From: Aurifilum marmelostoma
Taxonomy: Eukaryota; Ascomycota; Sordariomycetes; Diaporthales; Cryphonectriaceae
NCBI GenBank assembly: GCA_027559495.1
Contig: JAMXSV010000002.1
Location: forward strand, 124,001-188,000
Direction: 5' to 3'
DNA length: 64,000 nt
Part shown: in pieces, positions 1 through 10,849 of the stretch
Numbering within the stretch: the first letter of the stretch is position 1
Layout of the letters: the number at the start of each line of letters is the position of its first letter
Position numbers and translations under genes: made by a program
Notes under the pieces: model-generated
Databases searched by the model: none
The model's input: only the letters and a program-made list of their open reading frames with translations
Told to the model about the DNA's origin: nothing

Positions 1-550
1 CGCAGAAGCCTGGACGGCAGTGCCAACGAGAACGAGAAGGCAGCCGATGAAAATGCACATTCGACGACCGTATCCGTCGGCGATGAGGCCACAGAAGGGG
101 AACGCAGCGATCTGTCCGAGATTGTACACGATGAAGACAATCCCTGTGGAGGAGCCTGCGCCGTTGAGGCCCATATCGTGCTGATAGGGCTTCATGGCGT
201 TGATGGCCGACATAAGAGAGCTGTCTGGACGGGGGCACGAGAAGAATTATCCGTCAGCAAACAGTGAGCTCCCGCATGCTGCTGCTGCTAGGCTCCTTCC
301 CTAGAGCCGACTGGGAAGCAAAGGGGGCCAATTTACCGAATCCATTCATCGTCGAGACGAGATAGCCAACCGACATGATCATGTACAACTTGAGCATGTT
401 TGGACTCCATAAGTTTGGTTTCTGCGCGGCGATAGCAGCAGCGAGGGCCACAGAATTGGTATTGACCTCCTTGACATGGCCGACAGGCTTCTCGTCACCC
501 ATGGCCACTGCCTCAAAGACATCCACATCTTCCTTGGGACCGGTAGCCAT
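1..550 (-). CDS. MFS sugar transporter, N-terminal part (runs off left edge)
   Basis: This is a proton-coupled sugar/hexose-type major facilitator of the plasma membrane; only the 5' part lies in the window. Exon 1 is 550-337 and the next exon is 224-1. The intron 336-225 has a GTAAAT donor and a CAG acceptor, and splicing restores the reading frame. The joined product reads through TM1 into the fungal sugar-transporter hallmark GFDSSLMSAINAMKPY, then a helix and the MFS signature GLIADGYGRRMC between TM2 and TM3. This closely resembles lactose-permease/hexose-transporter relatives of the fungal sugar porter family. The start was set at the ATG at 550; an in-frame ATG at 607 would add a His/Ser-rich leader and is less likely. 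Substrate cannot be told from this fragment. Confidence 0.85.
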
Positions 551-3500
551 GGCGTTATTGGGTGATGATGATGATGATGCTGAACGGTGGTGCTTGTCCC
601 GAGGCAAAAGCTACCTTGGCTCTCTCGTCCTGCAAAAGCGCGAGCAGATTCAAACAATGCTCCCAAGAAAGTCCAATCCAAGATACACAGGATGGGATGG
701 TGATCAAAAAACCCCGCCTTTATGTGTGAAAGTCTTCTACTACTACCATCATGGCAGCACGCCCGGCTAAACACTGAGCTGCATTGTGACGACGGCATCT
801 TCCGCTGCCTAGATCAAGAGCTAACACCTTGCCAGCTTCCTCCGCATCCTACCATACGTAGCCCTACGGTATGCAGTCCATGCGCTGACTCTATGGGACA
901 CGCCCTCACCGCCGAGACGCACCTTGCCAATGCCATGGAACCACCCTGATACGACTCGACGAAACCTTCGTGTTCATAAGAGTTAGGGTCAAGAGGTGTG
1001 TCGTGCCACTGCAAGGTGCAGAATCTCCGATTCTGGAGGTGTCGGCCGCCGAGCCTAGCCCGCTCGCGGTCCTGGAAGCCGCGTGGTCAAGTGACTCGGA
1101 GCCCCTTCCCCTCTCTCAGGAACGCATACGATCGTAGCTATGCCATAGTAGTAGCTTGCGAGTCAGCCCCCCTCTATAGAGGTGATTGGACGTGCTCAGA
1201 GGGTAACAGGGCAAGCAAAAGATGTGTGGGGTGAAGGATCTGGGGAATGGGAGGAATAGCCTCGGCTTGACCCCAGACTACCCCAGACTCGCCCCCTCCC
1301 CGCCAGAAGTACGTGAGACGGTGACCCAGAGACCCAGCACCGTCGTCCCGCTACCAGACGACGTACTATACTAATCGTATTCGATGGAGGCTTAGGTAGG
1401 AGGAGCCTAGCTTGGGTCAAAAGAACAGAATAGAACTCATCTTGAGTACATCATGTAGTATATCTGGCGACGAAGGAGGATCGAAAGACGCTCGCATATG
1501 TAGACAGTCGTTGTGGAAACTTGCCGTTTTCGACTGCTGGGCATTCATCGACTTCCCCCACCTCTCAAGACACCCTTTTGGTCCCGCTCGATGTCACGGG
1601 TTCCAGTGACAAGCTATAGATTCTTGATTGAAAATAGACAGGATCCGAGCGAATGTCAGACCAGAGGCCAGTGCGCTTGCACCGGAGTGACAGTATGACC
1701 GTTGCGCTCAATGCAGATAATTTCGTGGGCATATATCCGCGAGATGTCTGAGCAACCTCTTCAGGCCTGGAAGCATTCATTTAGTTCCCACAAAAATGCT
1801 GGCTAGATGCATGCCGGGCGCCGAAAATTCGGACCGCGCCTCATCTGGCACATGTCAGAAAGGAATAGACTCGAGTTTGGGGGGGAGAAGATGAGAAAGA
1901 AATGGGCTCGGCGAGAGAGCTTTCTATCCACCGCTGCTTGCAGACTCTTACATGTTGTACAGCAGGGAAGTCGGAATCATGAGGCCTCTGCGGTTCTGGC
2001 GGATAGCTCGGACCAGGTAGAGAACATTGAGGACTTACTTGCTTCTTCTATAGTAGGTGGCAAAAGTGGCTGCTGTCACATAGAACACACAGATGGCGAA
2101 TTCGGGATTTCTAGTGGTTGATGAACGGTTTAGCCGAGACTTTGGGATTACCACCGCCCCTTCTTCCCCCCCCCCTCCCTCCAAACACCAGGCGCTCCTC
2201 CTCTTTTCTGTTGCCGTCCCTCTTTCTTGTTCTCCCCCCCCCCTTTTTTTTGCCTTTTTTTTCCTTCTCTCTTTTTGTTCTTTCCTAATATAATTGTGAA
2301 TAGCTTCGTTCCACACGACGATCCAAATGTCTCGCATTCAGATTACCAGCGAGTCAGTCGGGGCACTAGTTTCCCCCATCCTCGGTCTCTTTTTCTGGTA
2401 ATAAATGACCTATGCGTTGTTCTGCTACCTCCATGATCGATGGAGAGAACCAATTTCCCACAGTTGATCGGCGGTCCTCTGTAGGGTTCTTTTTCAGCTG
2501 CCCGCCTAGGCGGCTGCTCACATGGCCTCACTAATTGGTAGATCACACGGAGATTTTCTTTGTGTGGTGGTGACACGGCACACGCCTGAGGAGCCGCGAG
2601 GGCGAATGAACCAGACGACCAGGGGTTAACCCAATAAGAACACGGGGGAAGGAAAAAAAAGAACTTTCACAAGCTGCCTCGGGAACGAGACCAGATTCTG
2701 TACTCATTCTTGCTCAAGGTTCCTCCCTTCTCTTGGCCCACCACCCTCTTCTTCCCCCGCCCGCCCCCCCTCTCGCCCAAGATACTCCATCGCGCTGCCC
2801 AATAAATTCTTCTTGCTTTCTCATGACTTCTCGTTTCAGCAGCTGGAGGTGACGTGCCCATATGCCCTGGCCCAAAAGATTTCCACACTTTCTTTCCGTC
2901 CCAGAAACCGAGGCGGGGCGGATAGGAGGCCAATGGGATGTGCGCGCTGACACCCTCAAAACGGGAACTGGTCCGAGACGAGGCCCCCCCCCCCCCTTCT
3001 CTTTTTCTTCTTCTTCTCCACCCGGTATGCCGCATGAGCCAGCGGGTCCCCCATGGGGCGGTTATTCCGCCATAGTAGTCTAAGTCAGCTCCGGATGTGG
3101 ATACGCTATTGTGGCAGATGCGCTACACTTTCCTAATGTGTGCTATCTATTTTCCTTTTACCTTTTTTTTTTTCTTTCTTGATAAAGGGCATAACAGCAT
3201 TGTGTAGATGCGATATGGGGTTCTGGTGTAGGGAAAAGGGAAGGCGGTCTGGCATGGGATGTGTGTGAATGTTGTGGTGATGTCACTAATATTATTGGCC
3301 TCTCCGACAAGAAGCAATATCAAGATAACCAACCGCCTCCAGGGAGAAAACAGATCACGCAGATCCTAATGCGATTGGCTCCAACGTCGAGAAAAGAACT
3401 AAAAGTACTAAGGTACAGTCCGTGGTACAGGCATGCAACGACAGGGATATTGACTACCGAAAGTCAAAATTTCTTCTCTGTGTCTTTTTCCTCCACGAGA

Positions 3501-5202
3501 CCCCTCCGTCACTCGGCCGAAGTCCATTTTGTCAAGATCTACCCACACCGTGGTCCCAAGAACCATGGTCTAGCAGTGCGGCCTTGGCCCGATCTACTAG
3601 TTGAGCTATACACTGGTCGACACTCTTCTGACACCCACCCTCTCTCTCTCTTTCTCTCACCGAGCATGCAGGCTCCTGCAGGTCGTCTTATTCTCCTTCT
3701 CCCTCATCTTCTTGTTCTCTCTATTGCCTTCCCCTATCTGCTTGACCATGACGCGGCAAGCCCTGCAGCACGTCCTGTTTGAGTACATCGGTAAGCTTTC
3801 CCCTCGTATCAAAGGGTCCAGCCGTTGAAACGCACGAGTTGCCACGCCGAAGATGACTTGTTCCACAGCTGCATAATAGTACCATTCTCTTGACCTACCC
3901 TATCGGGAGAATGTGGCATGGGTCAGCAACAAAAAAGTGATCGACGTGACGCCAGCACCCACTCATTCCCGTTAAACAATCCCAGAGAATAATCAACCTG
4001 CAGGTGACGGCAAGGGGCGGGATCACACATCGGACCTTCCCCCCCCCCTACCCATCATCTCAATCCTCTCCTCTCCCTTCCCCTCTCGCTCTAAGCTGTG
4101 GCTTTCTCTGTTTCTCCAACACATGCTCTTCCCTCATTCCTTTCCCGCGGGGAAAGAGAAAAGAAACTAGACTACAAAATGACATGTGATGTGAGAGAAA
4201 AGAACAGAAAACTTGTCCAGGGCATAAATAATGGCTGGGCACCCCTGAAAATACAAATGACCTCGGGCCCAGCACACAATGCTGTCCCGTGTCTCGGTGA
4301 GGAAACCCGTCTGTGTCTCCTCTTCTCTGCCCACCTACCTACCTAGTCCATTTCGTACCAGGACCAATCCGTCGTCCTCGGCCGTCCAAGCATCCATTTC
4401 CTCACTAGGTGCTAGCCTATGATCTCGGCCTGGAACTGTAAAATCGCAGCTCTGGTTTGACGAGGTGTAATAGATTGGAAGACCCGCAACTCCCCCAGGT
4501 CCTTTTGTCAAAGAAGTTTGCTCGGTCCACCAGAGAGGAAATAGCCCCCGGTTCGACCTCCCTATCTCTCACCCCACAAGTCAATACCTTGCCCTGGGCA
4601 TGAGAGAGTACTATTCAGCCTCCTCCTCGACTCCCAGATCATACAGGCACGCGACACCAACACATTCTCCTCCTATACCCCTCGCCACGCCCCAGCAGCT
4701 TCACCCACAAGCAGCTCAATCTGCTGCTTCTCAGGCGGAAAAGGGACTGGGGAGAGGATCGGTACGGACTAGAGAGAATATCAACGGCCCTGCCGCTGAA
4801 CAAGACGAGGACTTTCTGGATCCAAGGACCAGGTGGATCGGCCCCGGCTGCGAAACACCACCACCACCACCACCACCGCCTGCGCACAGTGCCCCACAGC
4901 CGCGACGATTAGCCTCAGGCCGATCAGCCCTGCTCAAGGCCGCCGGCTCAGCTTTTGTGGAGGAGCAATTACCCTCAGACGACAACAACACCCTCGACAG
5001 GCCGATATCAGGACTGAACCCACCGCGGCAGTCCTTACTCCTGCGTAAACAACCTCCCCAGCGCAACAGCCTGTCACACTTCAGCGTTGTTGCTGCACCG
5101 TCATCCCGGGAGCTGTCTTCCGTTCGGTACAGTGCCTCAGGAAAGAAGAAGGAGCGAATATCACCAAGTGCCAAAATACCGGGTTCGCGCTCATATTTCA
5201 AC
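551..5202. other. Long intergenic region between divergent MFS and DUF3712 genes
   Basis: No recognisable gene. It contains many pyrimidine-rich stretches and poly-C runs (2166-2175, 2234-2243, 2984-2996, 4039-4048), a poly-T run near 3164 and a CCA repeat near 4855-4880. A short ATG-led stretch at 3749 is followed by a good donor (GTAAGC at about 3793) after a CT-rich leader and could be a non-coding or upstream exon. An open frame from 4600 runs in phase into the DUF3712 start at 5203 and is discussed as a finding. Confidence 0.5.
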
Positions 5203-6512
5203 ATGTCGGACAAGGAGTCAAATGTGGATTACGTGGAGGGCAATGGCGTTCAGACAGCGGGCGGCGCTGGCGCCGGCGCTGCGTATCCAGTGACCAAGAA
5301 GCAGAAGGTCGCGAGGCATTGTAAGAGATTTTGGTGGGTGCATCTGCTGATCTTCATCTGCATCGTGGTGTTGGTCGTGTGTTTGGTGTAAGTGTTGATA
5401 CTCCCAAAGTTTTTCTCTGCTTTAGCACAGGTGTTCTTCCAGGGTGGGCGATGCGCGCACAGACTAAAGAATGTCCGCAATTTGTGAACAACTCGGTCGC
5501 TGACACGCACACCCACCGCAGAATCTTTGTTGGTGTACCGAAGATCGCACAGAGCCGCGTCAACGATGCGAAGCTCAGCATTCAGGGCATCTCTGTGACG
5601 CAGACGCAGAGCACAAATTTCACCATGTCCATCAACAGCACCATCGAGGCGGATGACTCAATCCATGCGGTCATCGATCCCTTTGAGGGCGACATGTACC
5701 TGGAAGACTGGGCCCCCCAGACCCCCTTCGCTCGCATTTCGTTCCCGCAGACGACTTCTGCGGCCATGACTGCAGTGAACATCACGCAGTTCACTCAGAT
5801 CCTCGACATGAACGCATTCACCGTCTTCAACGAGTGGCTCTTGGTCAACGCGACCTTGAACGTGACTGTCAAGGGCGACACTCATATCAAGGTCAGCGGC
5901 ATCAGCAAGAAGTTCCCCATCAACTTCAAAAAGACGATCTCAATGCCGGGACTGTCCAACTTCAACGGCACGACGGTGCCCACATCGAATGTCAGCTTGA
6001 CAGCTGATGCGCAGGGTGACAACTTCTTTGGTACTGTGGTCATTCCCAACCGGTCGCTTGTCAGCTTCGAAATTGTGAGTACATTTCTTACCTGTTTACG
6101 CGCCTCACATAGCCATCCAGCCTGCTAACCACCTCCTGATTGTACACAGGGCAATGCCTCTTTCATCAACTACCTCCTCGGACAGAATGTCGGCACTTCC
6201 TACATCGACAACATGATCCTCTACCCAGGAAACAACACATTCGCTCTCCGCGGCAACATTAGCCAGTCGCCAGTGCTGACAGACATCCAGACGCGGCCAT
6301 ACTGCGAGGATGGTATCCTGCCCTTCCAGCTGCAGGGGCTGAATGTCTCCAACCACGGCCAGTACCTAAGTTACTATGCCGAAAGTCTTGCCAGCACCAA
6401 CGAGAGCGTGTCGATTGACGTCGGAGCGGACCTCGAGGCGCTTGGGCTGACCATCACCTGCTCCAACACCACCTCCAAGAGGGATATGGAGGCGGACCTC
6501 CTGCTGTCTTAG
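5203..6512 (+). CDS. DUF3712-family membrane-anchored protein
   Basis: Predicted 366-residue protein from three exons: 5203-5387, 5522-6074 and 6150-6512. Both introns (134 and 75 bp) have GTAAGT/GTGAGT donors and CAG acceptors, and the frame is kept. The N-terminus is short and Gly/Ala-rich, then basic (KKQKVARHCKRFW), followed by one hydrophobic helix at about residues 44-64, so a single-pass membrane anchor with most of the protein outside the cytosol is likely. The outer part is rich in Asn-X-Ser/Thr sites and has the beta-rich pattern of DUF3712 (PF12505), found across ascomycetes and of unknown function. The ATG at 5203 fits the family's usual short N-terminus, but the frame is open upstream to 4600, so a longer product cannot be excluded. 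Confidence 0.85.
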
Positions 6513-7711
6513 TAGTAGGAATCCGACGAAGAAGTTGGAGATGCCGGTCTGTGAACAAAGCAAGGAATGAGATGTACTTGGAAGAAGGGTAATGGCTGGT
6601 CTGGCCACCTGCCGTGTGTCATTCTTTTAGAGTGAGAGGGTCCGACTATGATATTTAATGAGAAAAGCCACGAGCTTATGTTTTCGGGAGCCGATTCGGA
6701 GATGCAGAGATCTGCAGGCGTGTTCGAATGGGTCCCATTGAAGTTCCGACGGATGAGAAAGGTGTACAAATTCACGCAGCCAGGCGGCAAGGCAGGGCCG
6801 CAGAGCTACAGAGACATGTTTTATAGTTGTGTAGAAAAGATCGTCTCCGTTGGCCATGTTTGTTTGACATGTGACAGTCGCATGTTGCAGCCGGTGGAGC
6901 TCCGATAGATGAAAATCTTTCGTTGATAAGCCGCCGTTGTTGGTCAAAAGAACGAGAAGAATCCGCAAATTTGCCCAGAGCGATTATTGCCCTGATGAAA
7001 ATGGGGTGATGTGTTCGGCAGCCCCGATTATTCCGAATACTTCGTGCCTCGGTTGCAGAACTACTGAGTGTTTCCGTCATCATTTCTGTTGGCCATTTTG
7101 TATCATTGAAAGATACTTTCATGTGAGTCTCCGGCCTGTTTGCCTGCAAATTTGTGCTGACGATTCATCCAAGAGGTGATACGGAGAAGGAGCCGGTGTA
7201 ATTGTCTTTCCATGGTCCCGCTCCAGCACACACTGGCTCTATATTGCCGCAATCGGGATGGGGGTGAAGCCTTGGCACCACCAGATAGACATATGCCAGC
7301 CAAAAATCCTTGATGCAGGTGACAACGCGCTGCTCGGGAGCCCCGGCGACTTGAGAGCCCAGCAATATAGATGAATAAGAGGTGATTGTCTTTTCGAGCC
7401 CGAGTTCTTGTCCTGTCGGAGTCACGAGCACTTTCGGAAGAAGTCGTCGACGATGGTCTCCACAGTATGAGCTCTTGATGACCGCACCATCTTCTCTGGC
7501 ATTACCTTCTGCGGGATTGTGGTTCCCTTCTCGTACAGTCGTACCGATGATGACTCTCTCTTTCTCTTCCTGTCTGTACCTGGGACTGGACACACATTTT
7601 CCGGAATATTGAGCGTCAGCGCCTCTGCATCGACGAAGTACCGCTTCAAATGTGTTTACCAAGCATGCCCCCAAGCATGCCTAGGGTTGCATGTGTATCC
7701 GCAAAGACATT
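6513..7711. other. Intergenic, convergent 3' ends
   Basis: Lies between the 3' ends of the DUF3712 gene (+) and the HCNGP-like gene (-). Short open frames occur on both strands, but none has a recognisable domain, start context or splice pattern. Presumably 3' UTRs and terminator sequence. Confidence 0.5.
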
Positions 7712-8555
7712 CTAGGTAGTTGCAGGGACGAACTGCACCGCCTCCCCTCTCTCCCTGCCTCTCTCCTTCTGTACTTTCTCCTGGGCCTTTCTCAGCTGGC
7801 CTCGGTAGGACCACTCTGGAAAGCAGGCTGGGTCCCACAGCTCAGTGGGCAGAGTCGTGGCGTACTGCTCTGTGCCTTGCGCCGCACCGTCCTCGAAGCT
7901 GGTCCCTACGCCGGCGAAACCAAGCAGTTTGTCCATCAGGGGTGGGTTTTTGAGGGCATGAGAGTCGGCTATCTTGGCGTTGAAGTGCGTTCCTTTCTTA
8001 CGCTTGAGCTCGAGAAACTTGTCGAACTTGGCTGTCAGCGCTGCCTGTGCTGAAGCTGAGGAAGGAGATCCTGGAGGTGAAGGAGGGATGTCTAGATTTG
8101 GCACCGTAGGTAGGGTGAGGTTGTGAATCAGACCACGGTTGGTTGTATAGGGCGATGCTGGAGCAGGTTGATCTCCTTGGTCATTGTCCGGGTCATCGTC
8201 CATCTCCTCTGGGTAGGCTGACTCTTCCATACCGCCTGTAGGGGGGAGACTTGGCCCTATAGCAGCCATTTCCGTTGCTGCTGATGGCCTGGGCAGCGAC
8301 TCAGGTGCTGGTTGCTGTAGTTGTGATGATGGAGACGGCACCTTTGCCTGCGCATCCCTTGACTCGTCTACAGCTCGAGGTGGCTCCTCATCTTGGTCAT
8401 TCTGGACATTCCAAGCCGTCTGTGAGCGTGCTAGACAAGGGATAACGCGAATAAAACGAAGAAGAGAGAGAATATACCTGTTTCGGTTCTGAAGTCTCAA
8501 TGTGCTGGACCTCATCATCATCGTCGCTGCTGTCGTATCCAACCAGCGGTGCCAT
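7712..8555 (-). CDS. HCNGP-like (SAP30-binding-protein family) regulator
   Basis: Predicted 261-residue nuclear protein from two exons, 8555-8478 and 8419-7712. The 58-bp intron has a GTATAT donor and a CAG acceptor. The N-terminus MAPLVGYDSSDDDDEV is the typical acidic start of the family. The HCNGP domain (PF07818) lies in the C-terminal half: PPSPPGSPSS, AKFDKFLELKRKKGTHFN, ALKNPPLMDKLLGFAGV, then QYATTLPTELWDP and FPEWSYRGQL, followed by a basic Lys/Arg/Glu tail. Human SAP30BP is linked to transcriptional repression and to splicing of short introns; the fungal role is inferred only. The middle is Pro/Ser/Glu-rich and probably disordered. The gene is divergent from PRE4 across about 660 bp. 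Confidence 0.88.
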
Positions 8556-9216
8556 AATTGTGATCGTAACCCCCAAATGAGCCGCCACGATAGTCTAGAC
8601 AAAGAACAAGAGAGTATTAATTAGGGCATCTAATCAGAGTATTTCGTTTTTTAGGTTTCAGCGTCAACAGGAGGCCTGATAGAGAAACAAGTCAGGAGCG
8701 ATGACCGAGCGACGAGTCGTGAGGCTGATTACATAAGCCAGGACCGACCCCGACAGCAACTGCTCGTCTTTAGCGCTGGCCAGTGCGCCAAGGCTGCGGA
8801 GCTGGGAGGCAGCACCGGACGCGACAGCTGTTGGAGCTTCAGCGCCCCAGCAATCCGTCATCAGCCAAAGGACATACCTCCTGTCAACCAAACTCGCAAC
8901 GACCACCCACACCCGTCTTCAGATGGTTCAATCTCGTCACTACTGAGACAACACGCCTTCAAGGTAAGTCTTTCTTCCATCTTCTAGGCTGGGAAACAGA
9001 CTCCAGGAGTCCGAACACAATGCAAGCCAAGCTGACTGACGTCGTTCCCAAACAGACAGGCAAGCCCTCAATCTACCACGCCCACTCACCAGCCCACACG
9101 CCGTCTTCTCCGTCAACAGGAAGGGAACGTCCACGACAAAGTGCCATCTTGCCTCGTTACCCATCGATCTACAACCTTCCCACCCCCTCTTCTTCCACAG
9201 ACGCCCAACTATCAAG
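8556..9216. promoter_or_regulatory. Shared divergent promoter region of HCNGP-like gene and PRE4
   Basis: About 660 bp separate the two divergent start codons. On the + side a strong donor (GTAAGT at 8963) and CAG acceptors at about 9056 and 9200 suggest an intron in the PRE4 5' UTR. CT-rich sequence precedes the PRE4 ATG. I could not identify a convincing TATA box or proteasome-type control element. Confidence 0.45.
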
Positions 9217-10059
9217 ATGGATCACCGCCCACAAGCCTGGGGCCGGCCCCGCGACGATGTCTACGGCGCCTACGATCCCTCCTACCTCAGTTCCCACGGC
9301 CCCAAGACCGCAACCCAGAGCCCCGCTGTGACGGGAACCTCGGTACTGGGTCTCAAGTTCCGCGACGGTGTCGTCCTGGCCGCCGATAACCTGGCCTCGT
9401 ACGGCTCACTCGCTCGCTTCAACGACGTCAAGCGCCTGCGTGCCTTCGCCGGCACCTCCGTCGTCGGCTTCTCGGGCGACGTCTCGGACATGCAGTACCT
9501 GGACCGCCACCTGAACGAGCTCGAGATCGACGAGGCCTACGAGGGCAACTTCAGCGCCGCCCAGGCAGCGGGCGAGGTCGAGACCGACGAGGACAAGAAG
9601 GCCGCCGGCAGGGGCGGCCTGAGCGCTGCCAACCTGCACAAGTACCTCGCCAAGCTCCTCTACGCCCGCCGCAACAAGTTCGATCCGCTCTGGAACCAGC
9701 TGCTCGTCGCCGGCTTCGACGATGAGCATAAGCCCTTCCTGGCCGCCGCTGACCTGCGCGGCACCGTCTTCAGCTCGCCCAGTCTAGCCACCGGCTTCGG
9801 GTCCATGCTGGCCCAGCCCATCATGCGCAAGTACGCAGCCACCGAGGAGGACGCCGCGAAGTTGACCAAGGAGCAGGCCGTCGAGGTGGTCAGGGAGTGT
9901 ATGAAGGTGCTGTACTACCGAGACGCGAGAAGCTGGGATGGATACTCACTGGCCGTGGTGACCAAGGAGGGCGTCGATGTGAGCTTTGACGAGAAGCTGG
10001 AGAACCAGAGCTGGGCCTTTGCGGATAGGATCAAGGGCTATGGTACACAGACCGTTTAG
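9217..10059 (+). CDS. PRE4: 20S proteasome subunit beta type-7 (PSMB4/Pre4 family)
   Basis: Single-exon gene of 280 residues encoding a structural, non-catalytic beta subunit of the 20S core particle in nucleus and cytosol. After a propeptide of about 35 residues comes the mature-type start TQSPAVTGTSVLGLKF, then GVVLAADNLASYGSLARFND and VVGFSGDVSDMQYL, which are characteristic of beta7. Downstream are LHKYLAKLLYARRNKFDPLW and the fold-closing DARSWDGYSLAVVTKEGV. The catalytic Thr/Lys arrangement of beta1, beta2 and beta5 is not expected here. An acidic/Ala insertion (GEVETDEDKKAAGRGG) lies between two helices. The ATG at 9217 follows a probable 5'-UTR splice acceptor. RPT4, another proteasome subunit, lies about 10 kb away. 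Confidence 0.95.
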   Translation: MDHRPQAWGRPRDDVYGAYDPSYLSSHGPKTATQSPAVTGTSVLGLKFRDGVVLAADNLASYGSLARFNDVKRLRAFAGTSVVGFSGDVSDMQYLDRHLNELEIDEAYEGNFSAAQAAGEVETDEDKKAAGRGGLSAANLHKYLAKLLYARRNKFDPLWNQLLVAGFDDEHKPFLAAADLRGTVFSSPSLATGFGSMLAQPIMRKYAATEEDAAKLTKEQAVEVVRECMKVLYYRDARSWDGYSLAVVTKEGVDVSFDEKLENQSWAFADRIKGYGTQTV

Positions 10060-10849
10060 TTAGGGTCACCATTGGTGAAGTAGCCAGAGTGCGTGTGGGG
10101 GACCAGATGCGAGTACGGAGAAACATCAACAGCCCCTGGTGGTGCAGGACACCTGCTCACCAAAGTTCTCAACCCCTACCAAGAGCAACTTCTCGAGCAG
10201 GGTTTATTGCGGACCATCGTCTCCCAGCGCTGCTTGCTCCGCCCTACAGACACGTCTTCCCCACGTTCTCCTGCGACTACACTGGCCATACAACGGGAAC
10301 GACGCAACATTTTCATTTAGAATTGTACCATTAGATGGCGAGCACATCCATTCAGATCTCTAGACCACCGTGCTTGTCACCATCATGCTTGCCGTGTTTC
10401 ATTGATTGACTCCAGAAACATATCTTTGGCATAGAAGTACCAGTAGGCTTCGAACCCACTTCAGTGAACCAAATCTCGACAGTCGAGGTTCAGAGCGAGA
10501 GCGTATCCAAAACAGGTGAACAGGGAACAAGACTACACGGCACAATCGTCATTATTGATCTAATGTTTGTTTTTATTGATCATCATCACGTCTCTAGTGC
10601 GCACAATAGTCACACTTTGCTAGTCTGTGTGCGGTGGTGTAGCTGGTCGTCCGCAATACCAACTCCGCTGGACCGAACTTGGTACCCTCGCTGACCCATT
10701 CCTTCATCTTTATGCCTAAAGCATCGCCCTATCCATAGATCCCAAAATACAGACACACAACCCTGCAAGCTCATCTAATACATGCAATTATCAACCAGTC
10801 ACTGGTAAATATTACAGACTGGCTCCCACCGCGCCGCTGTCGAGGCTTG
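10060..10849. other. Intergenic between convergent PRE4 and GFA1
   Basis: A 790-bp spacer between two stop codons facing each other. AT-richer near 10560-10600 and 10740-10810, as expected for 3' UTRs and polyadenylation signals on both strands. No gene seen. Confidence 0.5.

Noticed and set aside
3749..3792. Candidate first exon (MTRQALQHVLFEYI then GTAAGC)
   Set aside because: Joining to the nearest acceptor gives an immediate stop, and no downstream coding exon was found.
7165..7674. 169-codon minus frame downstream of the HCNGP-like gene
   Set aside because: No start context, domain or codon pattern; likely 3' flanking DNA.
10440..10470. GGCTTCGAACCC, resembling a tRNA T-loop
   Set aside because: No matching A box or cloverleaf around it; no tRNA found anywhere in the window.
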